Source of the DNA: an uncultured Oscillibacter sp.
GTDB taxonomy: Bacteria; Bacillota; Clostridia; Oscillospirales; Oscillospiraceae
DNA: 8,403 nucleotides
Assembly: GCA_905233795.1 (NCBI GenBank)
Contig: CAJOFP010000121.1
Location: 1 to 8,403 of the forward strand
Direction: 5' to 3'
Both the position numbers and the translations under genes were made by a program. This document shows, in pieces, positions 1 through 5,959 of the stretch. The stretch's first letter is position 1; every line of letters begins with the position of its first letter. The notes under the pieces were generated by a model. The model saw only the letters and a list, made by a program, of their open reading frames with translations. It was not told where the DNA came from and ran no database searches.

Positions 1-1127
1 GGTTATTGCGTCCGGGCGGGACGCCGTTGGAATCGCTGGAGCAGGTGGTCGGTCATATTGTGATAGACAAAGCCGTGACGGGAATGCCGGCGGAGGGGGA
101 ACGTCCGCGGGCGCCGGGGATGAAATATCGGCATTACGCGCCGAAAGCGCCGGTGACGGTATTCAGCGGTGCGCCGGACGCGACGGCGCGGGAAATCGCC
201 CGACGTGTCGGCGAGAAAAGCGGCGTAATTTGTTTTGAAGAATACACGCGTTTATTTCCCCATCAGGTGGTGCGGTCTTTGGGACCGTATAGAAACAAGC
301 AAATACAGGCGCGGAGGGTATTTCAGATTATGCGGTCTTTTGATGAAAGTCCGGTAACGGAGATTTTAGCGCAGTGTCCGGACAGTCGGGGTTTAGGCTT
401 GGCGGTTGGCAATCGATTAAAGCGCGCCGCCGGGTTTCATGTGATAGAATCAGACAGTCAGAGAATTATATTAGGCATTACAGGCGGTACGGGCGCGGGT
501 AAGACAACGGCTTTGCGTGTAATAGAAGAACTGGGCGGACGCGTGATTGACTGTGACAGTTTATATCATGGCATGTTGGAGAATCACAAGGAAATGCGGG
601 AAGCGTTAAACCGGGAATTTCCCAACGCGTTCACGCTGGACGGCGTTCTGGATCGCAAATTATTAGGCCGGGAGGCGTTTTCACGTCCTGAGCGATTAAG
701 CAATTTAAATAAAATCGTATATCAATATGTTCTGCCGGAACTGGAAGCGAAGATTCAGGAAACGCGGGAGGGACTGTGCGCGGTAGACGGGATCAGTTTA
801 CTGGAAAGCGGTCTGGATAGATTATGTGACAAAACGATTGCGATTACGGCGCCGCGAGAAGTGCGGGTACGGCGGATCATGACGCGGGATAATATCCCGG
901 AGTCTTACGCGAGATTGAGAATCGCCGCGCAGAAAACGGATGAATATTATCGTAACAAATGCGATTATGAATTAAATAACGCGGCGGATGATCCTGAAGT
1001 ATTTCGAGAGGAAGCGCGGGCGTTTTTCTCCAGATTGATTCAAAATCTTCGGGATGAAAAACGCTATGGCGATGATCTGTTGATTCTCATGAATGACGAA
1101 TTGACGCCGGCGGCTGTGGCGATGTGA
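1..1127 (+). CDS. coaE: Sua5-type threonylcarbamoyl-AMP synthase C-terminal part fused to dephospho-CoA kinase (5' partial)
   Basis: The frame is open from the left edge, so the gene starts outside the window; the TTG at 6 is an internal codon, not a start. Counting from that TTG, residues 1-50 match the end of the YrdC catalytic domain and the Sua5 linker (RPGG, then APGMKYRHYAPKAPV), and about 51-146 form the Sua5 domain ending in GLGLAVGNRLKRAAGF. This enzyme makes threonylcarbamoyl-AMP for the t6A tRNA modification. A dephospho-CoA kinase domain, the last step of CoA synthesis, follows without a break from about 154. It has the P-loop GGTGAGKT (160-167, Lys166), DCDSLYH (182-188), LDRKLLG (215-221) and a lid-like region with paired arginines near 285-305. 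Both are cytosolic enzymes. No ATG lies between the domains, so a true fusion is the simplest reading. The gene ends with TGA followed directly by an in-frame TAG. Domain identity is confident; I cannot see the N-terminal half. Confidence 0.9.
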   Translation, partial: LLRPGGTPLESLEQVVGHIVIDKAVTGMPAEGERPRAPGMKYRHYAPKAPVTVFSGAPDATAREIARRVGEKSGVICFEEYTRLFPHQVVRSLGPYRNKQIQARRVFQIMRSFDESPVTEILAQCPDSRGLGLAVGNRLKRAAGFHVIESDSQRIILGITGGTGAGKTTALRVIEELGGRVIDCDSLYHGMLENHKEMREALNREFPNAFTLDGVLDRKLLGREAFSRPERLSNLNKIVYQYVLPELEAKIQETREGLCAVDGISLLESGLDRLCDKTIAITAPREVRVRRIMTRDNIPESYARLRIAAQKTDEYYRNKCDYELNNAADDPEVFREEARAFFSRLIQNLRDEKRYGDDLLILMNDELTPAAVAM

Positions 1128-1157
1128 TAGAATATATAATATAAATATTTATTATAT

Positions 1158-1186
1158 TTGACAGGATGAAAGCGGCGTTATATAAT
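1158..1186 (+). promoter_or_regulatory. Perfect consensus SigA promoter for the M18 aminopeptidase gene
   Basis: TTGACA (1158-1163) and TATAAT (1181-1186) are separated by exactly 17 bases, a full match to the vegetative sigma consensus. Transcription would start near 1193, giving a leader of about 70 bases before the ATG at 1264. The -10 box sits in the loop of the terminator hairpin of the preceding gene. The start would therefore fall in the 3' arm, and the new transcript would not carry the complete hairpin. Confidence 0.8.
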
Positions 1187-1210
1187 AAAAAACGCCGCTT
1201 TTGTATTTTT
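1169..1210 (+). terminator. Intrinsic terminator of the Sua5-CoaE gene
   Basis: A perfect 11-bp stem (AAAGCGGCGTT at 1169-1179 with AACGCCGCTTT at 1191-1201) encloses an 11-base A/T loop. It is followed by a T-rich run at 1199-1210 broken by a G and an A. It lies about 40 bases after the stop codons. The loop contains the -10 element of the next promoter. Confidence 0.85.
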
Positions 1211-1243
1211 ATTATATTTTTATATTATATAAAGCGGAAATCT

Positions 1244-1251
1244 GAAAGGAG
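1244..1251 (+). promoter_or_regulatory. Ribosome binding site of the M18 aminopeptidase gene
   Basis: GAAAGGAG lies 12 bases before the ATG at 1264, a slightly long but workable spacing. A second in-frame ATG at 1273 is further away, so 1264 is preferred. Confidence 0.7.
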
Positions 1252-1263
1252 TAAATAAATATT

Positions 1264-2679
1264 ATGGCGAATATGGACAAAGAAGAATATAAGAATTTGA
1301 AAAAGAAATTGTTATCCGGGCATAAGAACGGCTATGATCTTGTGAAAGAAAATGAACTGGACGCGATGGAGCAATATTGCGCGGATTATATAAAATTCTT
1401 GAACGCGTCCAAGACGGAGCGTCTGTGCGCGGCGGAAGTGATAAAACTGGCGGAAAAGGCCGGATATAAATTATACCGGCGCGGTATGGAAATCAAGACG
1501 GGAGATAAAATTTATATATCCAATCGCGGTAAATCGGTTTTATTGGCGCATATCGGCAAACAGGATTTATCGCACGGCGTACAAATCGCCGCCGCGCATA
1601 TTGACTCGCCGCGTCTGGATTTAAAACCCACGCCGTTATATGAGGAAAGTGAAATGGCGTGGTTGAAAACGCATTATTACGGCGGTATTCGTAAATATCA
1701 ATGGGTGACGATTCCATTGGAATTAAACGGCGTGATTGTGAAGAAAAACGGGGAAATTATTAATATTAATATTGGCGCCGCGCCGGACGATCCGAAATTT
1801 GTGATTACGGATTTGTTACCGCATTTGGGACAGGAACAGGCGAAAAAACCGCTTGCGACGGCGATTCCGGCGGAGACGTTAAATTTATTGGCGGGGAGCC
1901 GTCCGATTGGCAATGATGATGAATCGGGACGGGTGAAATTAGCCGTCATGAATTTGTTATATGAAAAATATCAAATTACTGAAGATGATTTTGCGTCGGC
2001 GGAACTGGAAGCGGTTCCGGCGTCGAACGCCTGTGAAATCGGATTTGACAAGTCTTTGATTGGTTCATATGGACATGATGATCGCGTGTGCGCTTACGCG
2101 GCTTTGAGAGGCTTATTAGATTTAGACGAAACGCCCGAAAAAACGGCGGTCTGTATGCTGGCGGATAAAGAAGAGATTGGATCTGAAGGCGTAACGGGTA
2201 TGCGTTCGGCGGCGTTTGATAATTTTATCAAAGATTTATGCGCGGCGCAAAATATCCCGTTAAGAGCGTGTTTTGAGAAATCTTTCTGTTTGAGCGCGGA
2301 TGTAACGGCGGCGTTTGATCCTGATTACGCGGACGTTTACGACAAGCGCAACGCGGCGTATATTAATTACGGCGTTGGACTGTGCAAATATACGGGAGCG
2401 CGGGGCAAGTCGGGGGCGTCCGACGCCGACGCCGAAACTGTGGCGTATGTGCGGCGCGTATTCGATGAAGCGGATGTGATATGGCAAATCTCGGAACTCG
2501 GCAAAGTGGACGCGGGCGGCGGCGGCACGGTCGCGGCGTATATGGCCCAGCGCAATATTACCACGCTGGACGCGGGCGTCCCGGTTTTGAGTATGCACGC
2601 GCCTTTTGAGACGGTCGGCAAATTAGACTGCTATGAGACTTATAAAGGCGTCATGGCGTTGTATCGCACGGGATTTTAA
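1264..2679 (+). CDS. M18 family zinc aminopeptidase
   Basis: A 471-residue cytosolic metallo-aminopeptidase of peptidase family M18 (aspartyl aminopeptidase / aminopeptidase I type). Known members form tetrahedral dodecamers that trim N-terminal residues from short peptides. The co-catalytic metal site is complete: AAHIDSP (His112, Asp114), GHDDR (Asp272/Asp273), DKEEIGS (catalytic Glu303, metal ligand Glu304), SADV (Asp346) and SMHAPFE (His445). The glycine-rich DAGGGGT stretch (416-422) is also present. Length and motif order are normal for the family, with no gap. There is no signal peptide or membrane segment. The gene has its own promoter and terminator and so is probably monocistronic. 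Whether it prefers acidic or neutral/hydrophobic N-terminal residues cannot be read from the sequence, so I give no symbol. Confidence 0.93.
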   Translation: MANMDKEEYKNLKKKLLSGHKNGYDLVKENELDAMEQYCADYIKFLNASKTERLCAAEVIKLAEKAGYKLYRRGMEIKTGDKIYISNRGKSVLLAHIGKQDLSHGVQIAAAHIDSPRLDLKPTPLYEESEMAWLKTHYYGGIRKYQWVTIPLELNGVIVKKNGEIININIGAAPDDPKFVITDLLPHLGQEQAKKPLATAIPAETLNLLAGSRPIGNDDESGRVKLAVMNLLYEKYQITEDDFASAELEAVPASNACEIGFDKSLIGSYGHDDRVCAYAALRGLLDLDETPEKTAVCMLADKEEIGSEGVTGMRSAAFDNFIKDLCAAQNIPLRACFEKSFCLSADVTAAFDPDYADVYDKRNAAYINYGVGLCKYTGARGKSGASDADAETVAYVRRVFDEADVIWQISELGKVDAGGGGTVAAYMAQRNITTLDAGVPVLSMHAPFETVGKLDCYETYKGVMALYRTGF

Positions 2680-2713
2680 TAATTTATTTTAATATATAAT
2701 TTTAATATTTTAT

Positions 2714-2752
2714 TCCCCGTCGTCGCCGAATTGCGATGACGGGGGATTTTTT
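2714..2752 (+). terminator. Intrinsic terminator of the aminopeptidase gene
   Basis: A 12-bp stem (CCCCGTCGTCGC at 2715-2726 with GCGATGACGGGG at 2733-2744, one G-U pair) has a 6-base loop and ends in six T residues (2747-2752). It lies 35 bases after the stop codon and only ten bases before the next -35 box. Confidence 0.92.
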
Positions 2753-2761
2753 AAAAAGCGC

Positions 2762-2790
2762 TTGACAAGGTGATTATTTCATGTTATGTT
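2762..2790 (+). promoter_or_regulatory. Promoter of metY, extended -10 type
   Basis: A consensus TTGACA (2762-2767) is followed by a 17-base spacer and TATGTT (2785-2790). TGT just upstream of the -10 (2782-2784) fits an extended -10 (TGn). The likely start is near 2797, leaving a leader of about 144 bases. I found no S-box, T-box or other known sulfur riboswitch fold in it. Confidence 0.72.
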
Positions 2791-2831
2791 TTAATATCAT
2801 ATTATCATAGTAATTTTATATGTTAATATAT

Positions 2832-2855
2832 AATTATATTTAGAATTATATTTAG
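2832..2855 (+). repeat. Tandem duplication of a 12-bp A/T-rich unit in the metY leader
   Basis: AATTATATTTAG occurs twice back to back (2832-2843 and 2844-2855) with no mismatch. It lies between the inferred transcription start and metY. In such A/T-rich sequence it may simply be slippage. Confidence 0.7.
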
Positions 2856-2927
2856 GTAATATATAAATGGGGATAATATGAAAAAATTGAAAAGTAATAG
2901 AAAAATAAAAAAATAAAATCAGGAAAT

Positions 2928-2931
2928 GAGG
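2928..2931 (+). promoter_or_regulatory. Ribosome binding site that fixes the metY start at 2941
   Basis: GAGG at 2928-2931 sits 9 bases before the ATG at 2941. The upstream in-frame ATG at 2926 overlaps this site and has AGGA only one base before it, too close to work. Family proteins also begin with a sequence like MSKYRFETLQVH, which supports 2941. Confidence 0.75.
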
Positions 2932-2940
2932 TTAAAAATC

Positions 2941-4143
2941 ATGTCGAAATATCGCTTTGAGACTTTGCAGGTCCATGTCGGACAGGAACAGCCCGATCCC
3001 GCCAGCGACGCCCGCGCCGTCCCGATTTACGCCACGACTTCTTATGTGTTCCGCAATTCCGAACACGCGGCGGCAAGATTCGGATTGACCGACGCCGGAA
3101 ATATCTATGGACGTTTGACCAATTCGACGCAAGGCGTATTTGAAACCCGTATCGCGGCGTTAGAAAACGGCGTCGCCGGACTTGCCGTATCATCCGGCGC
3201 GGCGGCCATAACGTATGCGATACAGGCTCTCGCCGTCAAAGGCGAACATATTGTCGCCCAGAAAACGATTTACGGCGGGACTTCCAATTTATTCGCCCAT
3301 ACGCTGCCGCTTTACGGAATTAATACGACGTTTGTCAATATTCATGATTTGCGGGAAACCGAAAACGCGATTCAGGACAATACAAAGGCGATTTATATAG
3401 AAACGCTTGGAAATCCTAACAGCGACATTCCCGATATTGAAGCGTTGGCGAAAATCGCCCACGCGCATAATTTGCCGCTTGTGATTGATAATACGTTCGG
3501 GACGCCGTATTTTATCCGGCCTATTGAATACGGCGCGGATATTGTGATACACTCCGCCACAAAGTTTATCGGCGGTCACGGGACGACATTGGGCGGCGTA
3601 ATTATCGACAGCGGCAATTTTGATTGGAGCAAATCCGGCAAATATCCGTGGATTTCGGAACCGAATCCGAGTTATCACGGCGTAAAATTCACAGAAGCGG
3701 CGGGCAAAGCGGCTTTCGCCACTTATATTCGCGCTATCTTACTGCGCGATACAGGTTCTTGTATATCGCCTTTCGCCGCGTTTTTATTATTGCAAGGCAC
3801 GGAAACGCTGTCTTTAAGACTGGAACGCCACGCGGAAAACACAAAAAAAGTCGTTGAATATTTAAATAAACATCCGATGGTTAAAAAAGTTTATCATCCG
3901 TCTCTGCCGGATCATCCCGATCACGCGTTATATCAAAAATACTTCCCCAATGGCGGCGCGTCAATTTTCACGTTTGATATAAAAGGCGGAAAACAAGAGG
4001 CGTTTGCTTTTATCGACGGCTTAAAAATTTTCTCGTTACTCGCAAACGTCGCGGACGTGAAATCGCTTGTGATTCATCCGGCGACCACAACGCATTCCCA
4101 ACTTTCGCCGGAAGAATTGTCCGACATATTGACGATATTATAG
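2941..4143 (+). CDS. metY: O-acetylhomoserine sulfhydrylase, 3' end lost by internal deletion and frameshift
   Basis: A 400-residue PLP enzyme of the Cys/Met metabolism family. It should make homocysteine (or methionine) from O-acetylhomoserine and sulfide (or methanethiol) in the cytosol. Visible signs are the start KYRFETLQVHVGQ, the phosphate-binding YGR (56-58), the ring-stacking tyrosine in TIYGGT (Tyr111), VIDNTF (Asp183 to the pyridine nitrogen), SATKF (Schiff-base Lys208) and VIHPATTTHSQLSPEEL (377-393). After Ser394 the family continues with about 16 residues carrying RLSVG(I/L)E, whose arginine binds the substrate carboxylate. Here that stretch is missing. The frame runs through five unrelated residues to a TAG, while the normal ending (HIDDIIADLENGF...) continues in another frame. 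Family members are typically about 420-430 residues long. As written the product is probably inactive, so the gene may be a recent pseudogene or an assembly error. Family identity is very confident. Confidence 0.9.
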   Translation: MSKYRFETLQVHVGQEQPDPASDARAVPIYATTSYVFRNSEHAAARFGLTDAGNIYGRLTNSTQGVFETRIAALENGVAGLAVSSGAAAITYAIQALAVKGEHIVAQKTIYGGTSNLFAHTLPLYGINTTFVNIHDLRETENAIQDNTKAIYIETLGNPNSDIPDIEALAKIAHAHNLPLVIDNTFGTPYFIRPIEYGADIVIHSATKFIGGHGTTLGGVIIDSGNFDWSKSGKYPWISEPNPSYHGVKFTEAAGKAAFATYIRAILLRDTGSCISPFAAFLLLQGTETLSLRLERHAENTKKVVEYLNKHPMVKKVYHPSLPDHPDHALYQKYFPNGGASIFTFDIKGGKQEAFAFIDGLKIFSLLANVADVKSLVIHPATTTHSQLSPEELSDILTIL

Positions 4144-4184
4144 CCGATCTGGAAAACGGCTTCGCGGCGGCGAAAAAATTATAA
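4125..4184 (+). pseudogene. Out-of-frame C-terminal remnant of metY
   Basis: Read from CAT at 4125, this encodes HIDDIIADLENGFAAAKKL and then TAA (4182-4184), a textbook C-terminus for O-acetylhomoserine sulfhydrylase. It lies two bases out of phase with the main metY frame, which stops inside it at 4141-4143. It has no start site of its own and is the severed tail of the same gene. Confidence 0.85.
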
Positions 4185-4230
4185 TTTAATAAAAATATTA
4201 AATATTATATTTAAATTATATTTTAATATA

Positions 4231-4283
4231 AATCCGGCGGGAAACGCGAATAAAGATAAAAATTCGCCGTATCCCGCCGGATT
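4231..4283. terminator. Hairpin between convergent metY and znuB, probable bidirectional terminator
   Basis: Perfect 12-bp outer arms (AATCCGGCGGGA at 4231-4242 with TCCCGCCGGATT at 4272-4283) enclose a second 6-bp helix (GCGAAT at 4246-4251 with ATTCGC at 4262-4267). The flanks are A/T-rich on both sides but without long uninterrupted T runs. It lies 46 bases after the metY remnant and 25 bases beyond the znuB stop, so it can serve both. Confidence 0.75.
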
Positions 4284-4308
4284 GATTATTTTATATTTAT
4301 ATTATTTA

Positions 4309-5093
4309 TTATAATATTTTTCCCGCGATAGAGAATAAAATAAACGCGATTATATCCGCCGCGACGATGGTTGAGCCTACGGGCGTTCCCGCGATAATCG
4401 AAATCAGAATGCCCGCCAAGGCGCAGAATACGGATAAAACAGCCGAACAGATTGTAACGGCGCGAAAGCTCTTGAATACGCGCATCGCGGACAGCGCGGG
4501 GAATACGACTAACGCCGATATTAAGAGAGAACCGACTAAATTCATCGCCAAGACAATCACGACGGCGATCATAACGGCGATCAGTAAGTTATATAAATCC
4601 GCGTTGACGCCTGTCGCCCGCGCAAAATTCTCATCGAAAGTAACAGAAAAAATTTTATGATAGAACAGCGTAAATAAAATAATAATAATTACAGACAAAA
4701 TCACGCATAACCAGACTTCAAAAGGCGTCAGCGTAAGAATAGACGCGGAGCCAAATAAAGTCGAACAGACACAAGAGACCCCACGGAAATCATCGCTATA
4801 GCGGCGTCGCCTTTGATTTTCGCGTTTTGTCCGGTTTTTAATAACAAAATCGCGCTTAGCGTCGTAATAATCAGCGTCAGCGGCATATGATTGGATAAAT
4901 TTAAAACGGCTGAAATCGCTATGGCCCCGAAAGCCACATGGGAAAGACCGTCGCCGATAAACGAAAAGCGTTTTAATACCAGCGTCACGCCCAGTAAAGA
5001 CGAACAAAGCGCGATAAATATCCCGACGATAAAAGCATAACGCACAAACGGATATTGCAAATACAGCGCAAGTCTGTTGAATATTTCAATCAC
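4309..5093 (-). pseudogene. znuB: Zinc/manganese ABC transporter permease, split by internal deletion and frameshift
   Basis: This is the membrane permease of an ABC-3 family metal importer. The first frame starts at GTG 5093, preceded by GGAGG at 8 bases, and overlaps the znuC stop by 8 bases (GTGATTGA). It gives 107 good residues, with hydrophobic helices near 17-40 and 52-87, the coupling-type motif GDGLSHVAFGAIAI (47-60), and DAAIAMISVGSL (96-107). The family then continues with about 18-20 residues leading into DVCSTLFGS. Here those are absent: two bases (4771-4772) join the first frame to VCSTLFGSASILTLT in another frame, which runs from 4770 to the stop at 4309 (153 residues) and holds the remaining helices and GSLLISALVVFPA. 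The first frame alone ends at 4728 after 121 residues. Since conserved residues are missing, ribosomal frameshifting could not restore a normal protein. It is a broken gene or an assembly error. Confidence 0.85.
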
Positions 5094-5856
5094 GGGTTTC
5101 GCCTCCGTTCCCGGTCATATTCCCGTTCAAATTTTCCGTAATATTTATATTATTTTTATTAAAATTCCCGTTTGAATACGCGCCGATGCCGCTTTTTAAA
5201 TATTCGCTTTTCGATCCGAAAAAAAGCGGCTCCCCGACGTGTAAAATATGGCTGGCATATTTTACGGCGGCGGCAATATCATGTGAAATCATGATAACAG
5301 TCACGCCGTCTTTGCGATTCAAGTCTTTTATTAAATTATACATTTCAAGCGTCGCTTTGGGGTCCAGACCGGAAACCGGCTCATCCAGCAATAAAATTTT
5401 CCGTGTGGCGCACAATGCGCGGGCCAATAAAACTCTTTGTTGTTGTCCGCCTGACAGTTCACGATAACAGCGTTTTTTCAAATTATCCAATCCCATTTGA
5501 GAAATACGCTCCCGCGCCGATTGTTTATCTTCCCGCGAATAAAACGGATAAAATCCCCGTTTTCCCTGACAGCCTGACAAGACTATTTCCCATACGGTCG
5601 CGGGGAAATCTTTTTGCGCTTCCGTCTGCTGGGGCAGATAGCCGATTTCATTTCGTGACAGTCCGTCGCCCGTGATAATATTTCCGCCGAGCGGCGCCCG
5701 CAATCCGAGAATCGTTTTCATCAGCGTACTCTTTCCCGATCCGTTTTCGCCGATAATGCACAGATAATCCCCGGAATTGACCGTAAAATTCAAATCCCGT
5801 AAAACTTCCCTGTCCTCATAACCGAGCGTCAAATTTTGACAAGTAATCAACGCCAT
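5086..5856 (-). CDS. znuC: Zinc/manganese ABC transporter ATP-binding protein
   Basis: A 256-residue ATPase that powers metal import at the inner face of the membrane with ZnuB. It has a complete set of ABC motifs: Walker A GENGSGKS (36-43), Q-loop LPQQ (74-77), signature LSGGQ (134-138), Walker B ILLLDEP (154-160), D-loop SGLD (162-165) and switch His192. The ATG at 5856 has GGGAG 10 bases upstream. The ATPase core ends near 224. The last 30 or so residues (225-256) are unusual, very rich in Asn and Gly, and encoded by A/T-rich DNA with repeated AACGGGAAT-like units. The gene overlaps znuB by 8 bases, indicating translational coupling. No metal-binding lipoprotein gene (znuA) is present in the window. 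Zinc is favoured over manganese because of the Zur-like box upstream, but the metal is not proven. Confidence 0.9.
   Translation of the reverse strand: MALITCQNLTLGYEDREVLRDLNFTVNSGDYLCIIGENGSGKSTLMKTILGLRAPLGGNIITGDGLSRNEIGYLPQQTEAQKDFPATVWEIVLSGCQGKRGFYPFYSREDKQSARERISQMGLDNLKKRCYRELSGGQQQRVLLARALCATRKILLLDEPVSGLDPKATLEMYNLIKDLNRKDGVTVIMISHDIAAAVKYASHILHVGEPLFFGSKSEYLKSGIGAYSNGNFNKNNINITENLNGNMTGNGGETRD
5102..5106 (-). promoter_or_regulatory. Ribosome binding site of znuB, supporting the GTG start
   Basis: On the minus strand GGAGG lies inside the end of znuC, 8 bases before GTG (5093-5091). The strong site and ideal spacing support an uncommon GTG start over later codons. Confidence 0.75.
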
Positions 5857-5921
5857 TTTATATAAACTCCCGATTTTAAATTATTTTTTTAATTATTATA
5901 ATTATTATATAAATTATTTTA

Positions 5922-5949
5922 TAAAAAATTTGCGAATCATTCGCAAATT
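5922..5949 (-). terminator. Possible intrinsic terminator of the SulP gene, coinciding with the palindrome
   Basis: Read on the minus strand, the palindrome at 5927-5949 can fold into a stem of about 9 bp with a 5-base loop, and TTTTTT follows directly. It is the only hairpin after the SulP stop. Its stem has few G/C pairs. It also lies downstream of the znuCB start, where full termination would silence that operon, so an operator role is at least as likely. Confidence 0.45.
5927..5949. promoter_or_regulatory. Zur/Fur-family operator candidate for znuCB
   Basis: A perfect 23-bp palindrome has 11-bp arms around one central base. Its core TGCGAATCATTCGCA has the 7-1-7 geometry of Fur-family boxes, with the shared AATNATT centre seen in Zur (TCGTAATNATTACGA in Bacillus subtilis), Fur and PerR sites. 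It begins about four bases after the inferred znuCB transcription start, a good position to block transcription. The znuCB genes downstream make Zur the favoured regulator. Confidence 0.65.
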
Positions 5950-5959
5950 AAGTGAATAT

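Noticed and set aside
6..8. TTG at 6 as the start of the Sua5-CoaE gene
   Set aside because: The frame stays open to the window edge, and the family sequence continues upstream of this codon, so it is internal.
442..480. A separate CoaE start at the in-frame GTG near 442
   Set aside because: No ribosome binding site precedes it and the reading frame runs through from Sua5; a fusion is simpler.
2260..2621. Two long open frames antisense to the aminopeptidase gene
   Set aside because: They mirror a well-conserved M18 coding region, have biased, unfamiliar composition (Arg/Ala-rich) and lack start signals; they are shadows.
2926..2928. ATG at 2926 as the metY start
   Set aside because: It lies inside the ribosome binding site of the ATG at 2941, has no properly spaced site of its own, and adds five residues not typical of the family.
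3289..3678. Antisense 129-codon open frame within metY
   Set aside because: It is the shadow of a conserved PLP-enzyme gene, with no recognisable domain or ribosome binding site.
4185..4230. Regulatory sites in the A/T-rich tract after metY
   Set aside because: Pure A/T sequence gives many chance palindromes and TATAAT-like words; none has a partner -35 or a gene to serve.
4723..4800. Programmed ribosomal frameshifting in znuB
   Set aside because: No slippery heptamer or downstream pseudoknot is evident, and conserved residues are missing at the joint, so a frameshift would not give a normal protein.
4771..5007. The upstream part of the second znuB frame (5007-4771) as a real N-terminus
   Set aside because: Those residues are Arg/Tyr/Asp-rich and resemble nothing in the family; they are the out-of-frame reading of the true N-terminal znuB sequence. 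Only the part from 4770 down is genuine.
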